64,000 nt of DNA from Saccharomonospora viridis DSM 43017 (GTDB lineage Bacteria; Actinomycetota; Actinomycetes; Mycobacteriales; Pseudonocardiaceae): NCBI RefSeq assembly GCF_000023865.1, contig NC_013159.1, positions 1,080,001 to 1,144,000 of the forward strand, read 5' to 3'. Under the pieces are notes generated by a model, which made no database searches, was not told where the DNA came from, and saw only the letters and a program-made list of their open reading frames with translations. The stretch's first letter is position 1. Each line of letters begins with the position of its first letter. Below, piece by piece: positions 17,866-26,755 of this stretch. The position numbers and the translations under genes are program-made.

Positions 17866-18495
17866 ATGCGAGCCGTGACAACGGCAGCTCCTTCCATCAG
17901 CCAGCGAGTGCACTCGCTCAACCGGCCGAACATGGTCAGCGTCGGCACGATCGTGTGGCTGTCCAGCGAGCTCATGTTCTTCGCTGGGCTGTTCGCCATG
18001 TTCTTCACGGTCAAGGCCCAGAACGACACCGGCATGTGGCCGCCCCCGAACCCCGTGACCGGGGAGCAGATTCACCTGAGCTTGGGGCAGGCGCTGCCGT
18101 TCACGCTCATCCTGGTGGCGTCGTCGTTCACCTGTCAGTTGGGTGTGTTCGCCGCCGAACGTGGTGACGTGTTCGGACTGCGCCGCTGGTATCTGCTGAC
18201 CCTGCTCATGGGCACGGTCTTCGTCTGCGGTCAGGCATGGGAGTACGCCATCCTGATCAGCGAGGGTGTGACGATGCCCTCCGGTGCTTACGGCACGGTC
18301 TTCTTCATGACCACCGGCTTCCACGGGATGCACGTCATCGGTGGTCTGATCGCGTTCGTGTTCGTGCTCATACGAACGAAGATGAGCAAATTCACGCCAG
18401 CACAGGCGACTACGGCAATCGTCGTCTCCTACTACTGGCACTTTGTCGACGTCGTGTGGGTCGGCCTGTTCGCGGTGATCTACCTCATCCCCTGA
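17866..18495 (+). CDS. ctaE: Cytochrome c oxidase subunit III
   Basis: A 209-residue membrane subunit of the aa3 oxidase that stabilises the core and its proton uptake. Five hydrophobic segments are evident, with the family motifs [33 protein letters not shown] and the C-terminal [15 protein letters not shown]. The length matches the short actinobacterial form that lacks the two N-terminal helices of the seven-helix version. The ATG at 17866 has GGGGAG 5 nt upstream; a GTG at 17875 is less well placed. It heads the operon ctaE-qcrC-qcrA-qcrB. Confidence 0.97.
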   Translation: MRAVTTAAPSISQRVHSLNRPNMVSVGTIVWLSSELMFFAGLFAMFFTVKAQNDTGMWPPPNPVTGEQIHLSLGQALPFTLILVASSFTCQLGVFAAERGDVFGLRRWYLLTLLMGTVFVCGQAWEYAILISEGVTMPSGAYGTVFFMTTGFHGMHVIGGLIAFVFVLIRTKMSKFTPAQATTAIVVSYYWHFVDVVWVGLFAVIYLIP

Positions 18496-18540
18496 CCTCG
18501 AAGCTTTCGGCCGAACTGACAGCAAGGGTTGCCACAGAAG

Positions 18541-19368
18541 ATGTTCTTCATGAAGAAGCGCGGCACCGCCGAGGAGAGGCGGGCGAGTCGCCGCACGAAG
18601 TTCCGTCGCCGGATGGCGGGCGTGCTGGCATTGGGTGTTGCGTTGGTGAGCGCAGGCGGGCTCTACGCGGTGTTCGCGCCGGAGCCGCAGTCCGCGCAGG
18701 CGCAGGAGGACTCTGCGCTGATCCGCAAGGGCCAAGAGGTCTACAACAACACCTGCATCAGCTGCCACGGCGAGAACCTCCAAGGCGTGGAGGGCCGCGG
18801 GCCGAGCTTGATCGGGGTCGGCGAGGCGTCGGTGTACTTCCAGACCGCCAGTGGCCGGATGCCGATGGTGCGTCAGGAAGCGCAGGCGCTGCGTAAGCCG
18901 CCGCGGTTGTCGCCCGAGGAGATCGACGCGCTGGGCGCCTACATCCAGGCCAACGGTGGTGGTCCTGAGCGTCCCAAGGAAAGCGGTGCTGAGCTGCGGG
19001 GGTCCAACCCCGCGCGCGGTGCGGAGTTGTTCCGCCTGAACTGTGCGTCGTGTCACAACTTCACCGGGCAGGGTGGTGCGCTGTCGGCGGGTAAGTTCGC
19101 GCCGGAGCTCGCACCCGCCTCCGAGGAAGAGATTTACACCGCGATGCAAAGCGGTCCGCAGAACATGCCGAAGTTCTCCGACCGACAGCTCTCCCCCGAG
19201 GAGAAGCGGGACATCGTGGCCTACGTGAAGTCGGTGTCGGACGGCAACAACGCGCCCGGTGGTAACGGGCTCGGCGGTCTCGGCCCCGCTTCGGAAGGCG
19301 TGATTGCCTGGGTCGTCGGTATCGGAGTGCTGATCGGCGCGACCATGTGGATCGGATCGAGGGCGTAG
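18541..19368 (+). CDS. qcrC: Dihaem cytochrome c subunit of the bc1 complex
   Basis: A 275-residue membrane-bound cytochrome cc that replaces both cytochrome c1 and soluble cytochrome c in Actinobacteria, carrying electrons directly from bc1 to CtaC. Two haem c sites are present: CISCH (C72, C75, H76) and CASCH (C168, C171, H172), with Met-containing PMV and NMPKF segments as likely sixth ligands. An N-terminal membrane anchor follows a basic leader, and a C-terminal helix ([20 protein letters not shown]) anchors the other end. Start choice: the ATG at 18541 has AAGGG 12 nt upstream; TTG at 18529 and ATG at 18550 are alternatives. Confidence 0.96.
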   Translation: MFFMKKRGTAEERRASRRTKFRRRMAGVLALGVALVSAGGLYAVFAPEPQSAQAQEDSALIRKGQEVYNNTCISCHGENLQGVEGRGPSLIGVGEASVYFQTASGRMPMVRQEAQALRKPPRLSPEEIDALGAYIQANGGGPERPKESGAELRGSNPARGAELFRLNCASCHNFTGQGGALSAGKFAPELAPASEEEIYTAMQSGPQNMPKFSDRQLSPEEKRDIVAYVKSVSDGNNAPGGNGLGGLGPASEGVIAWVVGIGVLIGATMWIGSRA

Positions 19369-19472
19369 GGCATGGGCACGCCAAACGAACCACTGTGGCG
19401 TTTTGCCGGGAAGGCCAACGGTAAGGGGCTTACGCCCTGCACGTGGAGCACAGCGAGGCAGGTTCACACAAC

Positions 19473-20621
19473 ATGAGTAGCGGTAACGGGCCGGAGCAGC
19501 GGCCGAGCGAGGAAGAGCTCGCGGCCATGAGCCGTGACGAACTCGTCCGGCTCGGCGCGAAGCTGGACGGGGTCGAGATCGTCAACTACCCCGATCCGTG
19601 GCCGGTCAAGGGCACCAGGGCCGAAAAACGCGCCCAGCGCGTGGTGGCGTTGTGGTTCGTCCTCGCCACTCTGGCGGGGCTTGCCTTCCTGGCCGCGTTG
19701 ATCTGGTGGCCTTCGGAGTACCGGCCGCCGGAGGATGAGCAAGGGCACTTCTGGTACAGCCTCTACACGCCGATGCTCGGCATCACGCTGGGTGTGGCGG
19801 TGCTTTCGCTGGCGGTGGGTGGCCTGCTCTACACGAAGCGGTTCATCCCGGACGAGCTCGCCGTGCAAGAGCGCAACGACAACATGGGCAAGGGCTCGGA
19901 CGAGCTCGACCGCAAGACGATCGTGGCGCACTTGACCGATGCCGGCGAACGCAGCACCTTCGGACGTCGGTCGATGATCAAGCGCACGCTCGGTCTGGGA
20001 GCCGGTGTGCTGGGTCTGGGCACGGTGGCGCTGCCGCTGGCCGGCTTCATCAAGAACCCGTGGAAGGACCCGGAGAGCCCGGACTCGCTCGCCCACACCG
20101 GCTGGAAGCCGCAGTATCCGGGCGAGATCGTCTATCTCCGACGCAACACGGGTGACCCGCAGGAGATCTCCCTCGTACGTCCGGAGGATCTCGACGCGGG
20201 TGCTATGGAGACCGTGTGGCCGTTCCGGGAGTCCGAACGGGACGACCCGGAGGCGTTGTCGGCTGCGCTCAAGCGTTCCGACACTCCCGTGATGTTGATC
20301 CGGCTGCGTCCTGAGGACGCCGATCGGGTGGTCAAGCGTAAGGGCCAGGAGGACTTCAACTACGGTCCCTACTACGCCTACTCCAAGATCTGCACGCACG
20401 TGGGATGCCCCACGTCGCTGTACGAGCAGCAGACCAACCGGGCGTTGTGTCCGTGCCACCAGTCGCAGTTCGACATCCTGCAGTACGCGAAGCCGGTGTT
20501 CGGTCCGGCCACGCGTGCGCTGCCGCAACTGCCCATCACGGTGCACTCTGACGGGTATTTCATCGCTCGGCACGACTTCATCGAGCCGATCGGTCCGGGT
20601 TACTGGGAGCGCAAGTCATGA
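19473..20621 (+). CDS. qcrA: Rieske iron-sulfur subunit of the bc1 complex
   Basis: A 382-residue Rieske protein that takes electrons from menaquinol. The [2Fe-2S] ligands lie in [11 protein letters not shown] and CPCHQSQFD. Unlike mitochondrial Rieske proteins it has three N-terminal membrane helices (about residues 55-80, 100-120 and 175-195), the actinobacterial pattern, with [12 protein letters not shown] resembling a Tat signal before the third helix. Start uncertain: the ATG at 19473 gives the conserved-looking MSSGNG and has an AGGCAGG site; a GTG at 19443 would add ten residues. It overlaps qcrB by 4 bp (ATGA), so the two are translationally coupled. Confidence 0.95.
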   Translation: MSSGNGPEQRPSEEELAAMSRDELVRLGAKLDGVEIVNYPDPWPVKGTRAEKRAQRVVALWFVLATLAGLAFLAALIWWPSEYRPPEDEQGHFWYSLYTPMLGITLGVAVLSLAVGGLLYTKRFIPDELAVQERNDNMGKGSDELDRKTIVAHLTDAGERSTFGRRSMIKRTLGLGAGVLGLGTVALPLAGFIKNPWKDPESPDSLAHTGWKPQYPGEIVYLRRNTGDPQEISLVRPEDLDAGAMETVWPFRESERDDPEALSAALKRSDTPVMLIRLRPEDADRVVKRKGQEDFNYGPYYAYSKICTHVGCPTSLYEQQTNRALCPCHQSQFDILQYAKPVFGPATRALPQLPITVHSDGYFIARHDFIEPIGPGYWERKS

Positions 20622-22285
20622 GCTCACTCACCACGCCGACGAAGGGCTCCGGCTTGCTAGCCAAGCGGGTCGCTGAGGCCGCGAATAACGCTGACCAGCG
20701 TTATCACTTGGCCCAGGGGTTGCGGCGCCAGATGAACAAGGTGTTCCCGACCCACTGGTCGTTCCTGCTCGGTGAGCTGGCCCTTTACAGCTTCATCGTC
20801 CTGATCCTGTCGGGGATCTACCTGACACTGTTCTTCGACCCCTCGATGGCCGAGGTCGTGTACGACGGCCCGTACAAGAACCTCCAGGGCGTCGAGATGT
20901 CGCGGGCTCTCGAGTCCACACTGGAGATCTCGTTCGAGGTCCGCGGCGGTCTGTTCATCCGGCAGATGCACCACTGGGCTGCGTTGATCTTCGTCGCGGC
21001 CATGTTCGTGCACATGTTCCGGGTGTTCTTCACCGGTGCGTTCCGTAGGCCGCGTGAAGCCAACTGGGTCATCGGCGCCCTGCTGTTGATCCTGGGCATG
21101 TTCGAGGGCTTCTTCGGTTACTCGCTGCCGGACGACCTGCTGTCCGGTACCGGTATCCGGGCGACGCTCTCGGGCATCACGCTGTCGGTCCCGGTCATCG
21201 GCACCTGGGCGCACTGGGCGCTGTTCGGTGGGGAGTTCCCCGGCACGGTGATCGTGCCGAGGATGTACGCCCTGCACATCCTGATCGTCCCCGGCATCAT
21301 GCTGGCGCTGGTGGCCGCCCACTTGGCGCTGGTGTGGTACCAGAAGCACACCCAGTTCCCCGGGGTGCGCCGCAAGGAGACCAACGTGGTCGGCGTGCGC
21401 ATCATGCCGGTGTTCGCGCTCAAGGGTGGTTTCTGGTTCGCCGTGGTCACCGGCTTCATCGCGTTGATGTCGGGTCTGTTCCAGATCAACGCGGTGTGGC
21501 ACATCGGTCCATACAACCCGTCCCAGGTGTCGGCGGGTTCGCAGCCCGACTGGTATCTGGCATGGGCCGACGGCATCCTGCGGGTCTACCCGGCCTGGGA
21601 GCTGTACCTGGGTGACTACACGGTGCCGCCGGTGTTCTTCGCCGGTGCCATCGGTATGGGCATCCTGTTCACGCTGCTGATCGCGTACCCGTTCATCGAG
21701 CGCAAGTTCTCGAAGGACACCGCGCATCACAACCTGTTGCAGCGCCCGCGTGACGCACCCGTGCGGACCAGCCTCGGTGTCATGGCCCTGACGTTCTTCA
21801 TGGTGCTGGAGATCTCCGGGTTCAACGACATCGTCGCGTTCAAGTACGACATCTCGCTCAACGCGATGACGTGGGCGGGCCGCATCGGACTGCTGATCCT
21901 GCCTCCGCTGGCGTACTTCATCACCTACCGGATCTGTCTGGGACTCCAGCGGTCCGACCGCGAGGTGCTGGAGCACGGTGTGGAGACCGGCATCATCAAG
22001 CGGCTGCCGCACGGTGAGTTCATCGAGGTCCACCAGCCGCTCGGCCCGGTGGACGAGCACGGACACCCGATCCCGCTGGAGTACCAGGGTGCGCACGTGC
22101 CGAAGAAGATGAACGAGCTCGGCTCGGCGGGCAAGCCGGTGGCCGGCACGATGCTGACCCCGGACCCGCCGGAGGAGACGGCGGCCCTGGAGCGGGCCAG
22201 GGCGGAGCAAGGCGGCTACCTCGAGGGCGGCGGCGAGCTGGAAGCACCGCAGCCCGAACAGGCCAGCACGTCGAGCAAACGCTAG
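20618..22285 (+). CDS. qcrB: Cytochrome b subunit of the bc1 complex
   Basis: A 555-residue cytochrome b, the quinol-oxidising membrane core of complex III. Haem-binding histidines are seen in [21 protein letters not shown] and in the later [22 protein letters not shown] helix, and the Qo-site motif appears as PYNP rather than PEWY, followed by DWYLAWADG. The long hydrophilic C-terminal extension (about residues 430-555) is typical of actinobacterial QcrB, the target family of telacebec in mycobacteria. It starts within the qcrA stop codon and is followed by a strong terminator, closing the operon. Confidence 0.97.
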   Translation: MSSLTTPTKGSGLLAKRVAEAANNADQRYHLAQGLRRQMNKVFPTHWSFLLGELALYSFIVLILSGIYLTLFFDPSMAEVVYDGPYKNLQGVEMSRALESTLEISFEVRGGLFIRQMHHWAALIFVAAMFVHMFRVFFTGAFRRPREANWVIGALLLILGMFEGFFGYSLPDDLLSGTGIRATLSGITLSVPVIGTWAHWALFGGEFPGTVIVPRMYALHILIVPGIMLALVAAHLALVWYQKHTQFPGVRRKETNVVGVRIMPVFALKGGFWFAVVTGFIALMSGLFQINAVWHIGPYNPSQVSAGSQPDWYLAWADGILRVYPAWELYLGDYTVPPVFFAGAIGMGILFTLLIAYPFIERKFSKDTAHHNLLQRPRDAPVRTSLGVMALTFFMVLEISGFNDIVAFKYDISLNAMTWAGRIGLLILPPLAYFITYRICLGLQRSDREVLEHGVETGIIKRLPHGEFIEVHQPLGPVDEHGHPIPLEYQGAHVPKKMNELGSAGKPVAGTMLTPDPPEETAALERARAEQGGYLEGGGELEAPQPEQASTSSKR

Positions 22286-22305
22286 ACACTCGCACGTAAG
22301 AAGAG

Positions 22306-22340
22306 GGCCCTAGCACCACGGCTTCCGTGGTGCTAGGGCC
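22306..22340 (+). terminator. Strong terminator after qcrB
   Basis: A perfect 16-bp stem (22306-22321 with 22325-22340) and a 3-nt loop lies 20 nt after the qcrB stop, followed by TTCCTGTG. It probably ends the ctaE-qcrCAB transcript. Confidence 0.88.
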
Positions 22341-22405
22341 TTCCTGTGCTCCGGGTCAGCGGGAGAACGCGTGAGGGCGCCGTTGTCGTCGCGTGTCGGT
22401 CGGCC

Positions 22406-22690
22406 TCAGTCGCCGTCGATGCCGATGTCGAAGGCGGATTCGGTGTCGGCGCTGGAGTACGACCGGAAGGCGATGTGGGTGACGGTGTCGACCACGCCGG
22501 GAATCTTGCCGATCTGGCCGGGGATCACTTCGGCGAGGCGTTCGTGACTCGAGACTCGCAGAATGGCGACCAGGTCGACGTCCCCGGCGCACGAGTAGAC
22601 CTCGGACACCCCGTCGATGTCCGCGATCGCCTGCGCTGTCTCGGGGATGCTGTCTGTCGCGGCGTGGATGAGCACGATCGCGGTAATCAA
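22406..22690 (-). CDS. Stand-alone Lrp/AsnC ligand-binding (RAM) domain protein
   Basis: A 94-residue protein consisting only of the Lrp/AsnC C-terminal effector domain: AIVLIHAATDSIPETAQAI, then EVYSCAGDVDLVAILRV and the closing beta strand VTHIAFRSYS. It lacks the DNA-binding helix-turn-helix. Such short proteins bind small molecules, usually amino acids, as oligomers and may modulate full-length Lrp proteins. The start codon is TTG, supported by a perfect AAGGAGG ribosome site 6 nt upstream. It is convergent with qcrB. Confidence 0.9.
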   Translation of the reverse strand: MITAIVLIHAATDSIPETAQAIADIDGVSEVYSCAGDVDLVAILRVSSHERLAEVIPGQIGKIPGVVDTVTHIAFRSYSSADTESAFDIGIDGD

Positions 22691-22766
22691 CGAAGGCCTC
22701 CTTGTGATGTTGTCGATGGACGAGCGTTTCTCCGTGCGATGAGCGTACGGGGTAGCGAGATGAGTC

Positions 22767-24479
22767 TCATCGTGCGGCCGGGTCGCCGTGGCCGATCGCT
22801 TCCAGCGCTGTCGCCGTGTCGGCGGCGTCGAGCCAGGCCCGCCATCGGCCTGCCCCGTGAACCGGTTCGGCCCACGGCGCCGAGGTACGCACCAGCCGAA
22901 CCCCCGGCCGGGTCAGCCAGCGCCACAGCAACGCCGTTTCCTCACCGTTCGCGCCGCGTAACGGGCCGGGCTCGGGGAGGACCGTCTCGGCGGAGTCGAC
23001 GAGCGCGTCCACGACGGGCATAGGGGGTACGCCGCGGCGCGCGACTCCCGCGGACGCCAACCTGCCGTAGCGCACGACGGCGAACTCCCACCCTCCCGAA
23101 CCGTCGGGAGAGGCGGCCACGAGCTCCTCGAGGGAGGCCAATGCCGCCAGCCTGTGTCGCTTGTCCACCGCGCGCAACACCGCGACCAACTCGTCACGAC
23201 GACGAGCCGCGCGTTCGAAGTGCTGGATCGCCGAGAGCGCGTCCAGTTGCTCGTGTCCCCGTCGAAGGAGTGCGGTGTCCACCCCGTCGATGAGATCGCT
23301 GACCAGACGCACCGAAAGGCGGTAGTCCTCGGCCGTCTGGGCGCCGATGCACGGTGCTCCGCAGCTGCCCAGCTCGGCGAGTACGCAGGACGGCCCAGCG
23401 GCGCCTGTGGCGGGGATACGGCGGGTGCACGTCCGTAGCCGGGCCAGGTCGGCGAGCGTATCGGCCACGGCCCTGGCACTGTTGCGGGAGGTGAACGGTC
23501 CGAGCGCACCGTCACGGGGCTGTCGCACCACCGACAGTCGGGGGAACGGTTCGTCGGTGAGGACCACCCACCACACCTTGCTCGGATTCCGGGAACGGCG
23601 GTTGTAGGGAGGGCGATAGGCCGCCAACAGCCGCAGTTCCCGCACGGCCGCCTCCAGCGCATGGGAGCACTCCACGGCGTCCACCCGTTCCGCCAGGGCC
23701 ACCATCTCCCTGATGCGACCCCGGTTGTCGGAGGCGGTGAAGTACTGCCGTACCCGTCGACGCAGATTGCGTGCGGTGCCGACGTAGAGCACCTCGTCGG
23801 ACGGGCCGCGGAACAGGTAGACACCCGGTCGTTCGGGCAGGTGCGCGGCGAGACCGCGCTTACGACGCTGCGCCGGGGTGACGGCGCGCAGGTAGTCGAG
23901 CAACTCCTCCAGTGACTGCACGCCGAGGGGGCCCACGCGTTCCAGCAGGCCGTGCAGGACGTCGACGGTGGCTTTGGCATCGTCGAGCGCTCGATGCTTC
24001 GGGGTGCTTCGAGCCCCGAACAACGAGGCCAGCGTCGACAGGCGGTGTCCTCGGGTCTCCTGTCGCCCGAGCACCCGCCGCGCGAGTTTCAACGTGCACA
24101 CCACGGTGGGTTTCGGCCACTCGTAGCCGTGGGTCTGGCAGGCCGCTTTGAGGAACGAGACGTCGAACCCCGCGTTGTGGGCCACCAGCACCGCACCGGA
24201 GACGAACTCCAGGAACGTGGGAAGCACCTGTTCGATGCGCGGAGCCGAACGCACCATGGCCGGGGTGATTCCGGTCAACGCGACGATCTGTGGCGGGATC
24301 GGCACGCCGGGGTCGACCAGGGTGGCGAATTCCCCCACCACCTCGCCGCCCCGGACTTTCACCGCGCCGATCTCGGTGATGCCCGCTCCGTCGGGAGTGA
24401 CGCCCGTGGTCTCCAGGTCGACGACCACGAACGTGACCTCACGCAGAGGAGTTCCCAGCTCGTCGAACGCAAGCTGCAT
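22767..24479 (-). CDS. DEDDh exonuclease fused to a UvrC-like GIY-YIG nuclease
   Basis: A 570-residue two-nuclease fusion, matching M. tuberculosis Rv2191. Residues 15-180 are a DnaQ-type 3'-5' exonuclease: D21 and E23 in VVDLETTG, the HNAGFDVSFL segment and HRALDDAKAT supply the DEDDh residues. Residues about 215-300 are a GIY-YIG domain (RPGVYLFRG, VLYVGTARNLRRRV), then a UvrC-like Cys cluster (TCTRR ... SCVLAELGSCGAPC, C-x7-C-x3-C) like the [4Fe-4S] site of UvrC. The UvrC RNase H-like and HhH domains are absent. The ATG at 24479 is preferred over a long antisense extension because TAGAGT lies 8 nt upstream. A DNA repair or processing role is likely. Confidence 0.92.
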   Translation of the reverse strand: MQLAFDELGTPLREVTFVVVDLETTGVTPDGAGITEIGAVKVRGGEVVGEFATLVDPGVPIPPQIVALTGITPAMVRSAPRIEQVLPTFLEFVSGAVLVAHNAGFDVSFLKAACQTHGYEWPKPTVVCTLKLARRVLGRQETRGHRLSTLASLFGARSTPKHRALDDAKATVDVLHGLLERVGPLGVQSLEELLDYLRAVTPAQRRKRGLAAHLPERPGVYLFRGPSDEVLYVGTARNLRRRVRQYFTASDNRGRIREMVALAERVDAVECSHALEAAVRELRLLAAYRPPYNRRSRNPSKVWWVVLTDEPFPRLSVVRQPRDGALGPFTSRNSARAVADTLADLARLRTCTRRIPATGAAGPSCVLAELGSCGAPCIGAQTAEDYRLSVRLVSDLIDGVDTALLRRGHEQLDALSAIQHFERAARRRDELVAVLRAVDKRHRLAALASLEELVAASPDGSGGWEFAVVRYGRLASAGVARRGVPPMPVVDALVDSAETVLPEPGPLRGANGEETALLWRWLTRPGVRLVRTSAPWAEPVHGAGRWRAWLDAADTATALEAIGHGDPAAR

Positions 24480-24493
24480 GTGCGAAGACTCTA
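24480..24493 (-). promoter_or_regulatory. Leaderless-type -10 element of the exonuclease/UvrC-like gene
   Basis: TAGAGT on the minus strand (24493-24488) lies 8 nt before the ATG at 24479. Confidence 0.45.
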
Positions 24494-24631
24494 GGAAGGG
24501 GGACCGACAGTCGCGGCGGGAATGTGACCGGTGTCCTTCCTCCCCGGCCGGATTCGCGTCCGGTCGGGATCGTCCCGGTGAGGTCGGTCCCGATGAAACG
24601 CCCGGAGGGCGCGGTTCGTCGACGGGGAAAC

Positions 24632-24643
24632 TAAGCTGGACCG
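24632..24643 (+). promoter_or_regulatory. Leaderless-type -10 element of the NYN gene
   Basis: TAAGCT at 24632-24637 is followed by 6 nt and the ATG at 24644, with no ribosome site. Confidence 0.45.
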
Positions 24644-26056
24644 ATGTTGTCGTCGTCCGCGTACCCCGAGCATCCCGAGGAGGCCGTCCCGGGAGAGCCC
24701 GTTGTCGGTACGCCCGGCGAAGCTGAGCCCGCCACCCGACCGAGTAAGACAGGGGAGGGCGTGTCCGATACGGAATCCGTCGACTGGCTTGGTCTTCCCG
24801 AGCCCGTCCGGGAACGAGTGGCCACGCTTGCCGCCGCGGCGCTGGGCAAACTCCCCAGTGACGACGTGCCGCGCCAGCTGCGGCCCGTGGCGCGCTTCGC
24901 GCCGGCCAAGCGCGCGAAGCTCGGCGGTACCGCGCTGTTGACGGCGTTGCGGGACTCCCCACGATTCCGCACCGCGGTGCTCGAGTGGCTGCGTGAACAC
25001 CGTGTGGACGCCCTGAATCCGAACGACGACGATTCCGTCGCCGCCGCCGCGGCAGCGGTGTTGCTCGGTGAGTCGAGTGCCTCGTCGCGAGTACGACTGG
25101 TGGCGAAGAACACCGAGGAATCAGCTCTGCGAGCCGAACGCGACGCGGCCGTGGCCCGGGTGCGGAAGTTGGAGGCCGAGGTCGGCAGGCTCCGCGCGGA
25201 ACTGGAAGAGGCCCGTGTGGAGGTCGAGCGGGCGAGGAACGAACGCGAGGAGGAGCTGGCCCGACTGCGTGGCAGGCTGCGGAAGCAGGGTGTCGTGGTG
25301 CGCCAGGCGGAGGACACGGCCGCGGAGGCCGTGGCGGCGCGACAGCGGATCGAGGCCGAGCGGGACGCCGAGATCGAGGCCATGGCCGCGCGGTTGGAAC
25401 GGGAACGACAGAAGGCCCTGGCGGAGCGGGCCAGAGCGGAACGGGCCAAGGCCGAGGCCGAGGCGGCGCGACAGGCCGCCCGGGAGGCGCGCGATGCCGA
25501 CGAGGTGCGACTGTCGATGTTGCTGGACACGCTCAGTGGAGCGGTGGACGGTCTGCGTCGGGAGTTGTCGATCGGAACGGGTTCCCGCAGACCCGCCGAC
25601 ACCGTCAGAGGGGCGAATCCGGGGCGTCACGGTGGTCGCGTCTCCGAACCGGCCGGGCTCGACAGTCTGCTCGCGCTGCCGAACGTGCATCTGATCGTGG
25701 ACGGCTACAACGTCACCAAGACCGGTTATCCGGAACTGTCCCTCGTCGAACAGCGTCAGCGTTTGGTGAGGGAGCTCGGTGCCTTGGCCTCGCGTACGGG
25801 TGCCGAGATCACCGTCGTGTTCGACGGCGCCGACGTGACCTCCATCCCGGCCGCGGGGGCGCGGAACGTGCGGGTCCTGTTCTCCGACCCCGGTGTCCTG
25901 GCCGACGACGTCATCCGCTCCCTTGTGCTGGCGGAGCCGCAGGGGCGTCCCCTCGTGGTCGCCACCTCCGATCAGGCTGTGGTGAACTCGGTGTGCGCGG
26001 CGGGTTCCTACGCCATCCCCGCCGCTGTTCTGCTCGCCCGCCTCGGTCGGGTGTAG
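24644..26056 (+). CDS. NYN (YacP-like) RNase domain protein with coiled coil
   Basis: A 470-residue protein. Residues 1-165 are a helical N-terminal domain, 165-300 form a long charged Glu/Arg/Ala coiled coil (ERDAAVARVRKLEAEVGRL and repeats), and 345-470 are an NYN domain of the YacP/Rae1 type: HLIVDGYNVTKTGYPEL, then VVFDGADV, VLFSDPGVLADDVIRSL and VVATSDQAVV. The aspartates in DGYN, DGAD, DD and SD form the PIN-like metal site. YacP relatives are ribosome-associated endoribonucleases in Bacillus. The coiled coil is the actinobacterial variant. It is divergent from the exonuclease fusion gene. Confidence 0.88.
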   Translation: MLSSSAYPEHPEEAVPGEPVVGTPGEAEPATRPSKTGEGVSDTESVDWLGLPEPVRERVATLAAAALGKLPSDDVPRQLRPVARFAPAKRAKLGGTALLTALRDSPRFRTAVLEWLREHRVDALNPNDDDSVAAAAAAVLLGESSASSRVRLVAKNTEESALRAERDAAVARVRKLEAEVGRLRAELEEARVEVERARNEREEELARLRGRLRKQGVVVRQAEDTAAEAVAARQRIEAERDAEIEAMAARLERERQKALAERARAERAKAEAEAARQAAREARDADEVRLSMLLDTLSGAVDGLRRELSIGTGSRRPADTVRGANPGRHGGRVSEPAGLDSLLALPNVHLIVDGYNVTKTGYPELSLVEQRQRLVRELGALASRTGAEITVVFDGADVTSIPAAGARNVRVLFSDPGVLADDVIRSLVLAEPQGRPLVVATSDQAVVNSVCAAGSYAIPAAVLLARLGRV

Positions 26057-26530
26057 GGGCGGTCGCCCGTCCGCATGTGATTCGTACGGGCCGTCGGTGT
26101 TCGGTGTTCGGTGTTCGACGTGATCCCGCCGTGTGTTTCATCGATTCCGGTTTTTTCGCTGTGTCGTTTTGTTCGTGCTCAATCTTTCCGCTGACGCCGA
26201 AATGGTGCCGCCGTTACGCCGTGCGGCCGTATGAGTCGGGTGATGTCGTGCCATTCTCCCCGCGTGGTGTGACTGTGGAGGCCCGGCAGGATGAACACGC
26301 TCAGTTCAGTCCTTTCGCTGAACGGTCCATCTGATCAGGTGAACGGTCGGGTCGTTGACCGGGTGGACTTGTTGCACTGCTCACAGGCCGCGACAAATCG
26401 CTGGTCCGAAAGCTCACCTACGTACAGTCACCGATTTCTTGCGGTGGGTTGATGGACGCGGTGGACACTCTTTCGTAATCTGGCCGAGATCTCGCGCGAG
26501 TCAGCCGTTCCACCGGGGTCGGCGACGCGA
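26057..26530. other. Intergenic region upstream of the riboswitch
   Basis: About 470 bp, less GC-rich than the flanks, with no convincing gene. It holds three tandem copies of the 7-mer CGGTGTT (26095-26115) and possible -10 elements TACAGT (26423-26428) and TAATCT (26476-26481) that could serve the riboswitch-NlpC/P60 transcript. Neither has a clear -35 partner. Confidence 0.5.
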
Positions 26531-26730
26531 GATCGCCGCCGAAACAGCTTGTCGGGGAGCTGTGCCGGATGCGGCTGTAACAAACGACGACGAACGACGA
26601 AATCCGATACCGGGTATCGAAAGCAGTTGGTGTGAATGCCGTACCCGGTGCGGTGCCGTCGAAAACAGCCGTGGCGAGGCATGGAGGCCTGCCCGCCTCG
26701 CTCGTCGACGCCGTACCCGGTAGGCGGCTG
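26531..26730 (+). promoter_or_regulatory. Probable cyclic-di-AMP (ydaO/yuaA-type) riboswitch
   Basis: The leader of the NlpC/P60 gene carries hallmarks of the ydaO class. GCCGCC at 26535-26540 pairs with GGCGGC at 26723-26728 to close the element (P1). The internal TTGGTGTGAAT resembles the class motif UUGGGGUGAAU, and the 3' end ACCCGGTAGGCGG matches the conserved AACCCGGUAGGCG tail. Actinobacterial ydaO riboswitches typically control cell-wall hydrolases such as NlpC/P60 and Rpf proteins, as here. The 5' GGGGAACC core is not a clean match, so a covariance-model hit is needed to be sure. Confidence 0.62.
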
Positions 26731-26755
26731 AAAAAGCAAAGGAGACACACGCGAC

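Noticed and set aside
26095-26115. Three tandem CGGTGTT units as a CRISPR-like or iteron array
   Set aside because: Only three 7-bp copies, no spacers and no associated genes.
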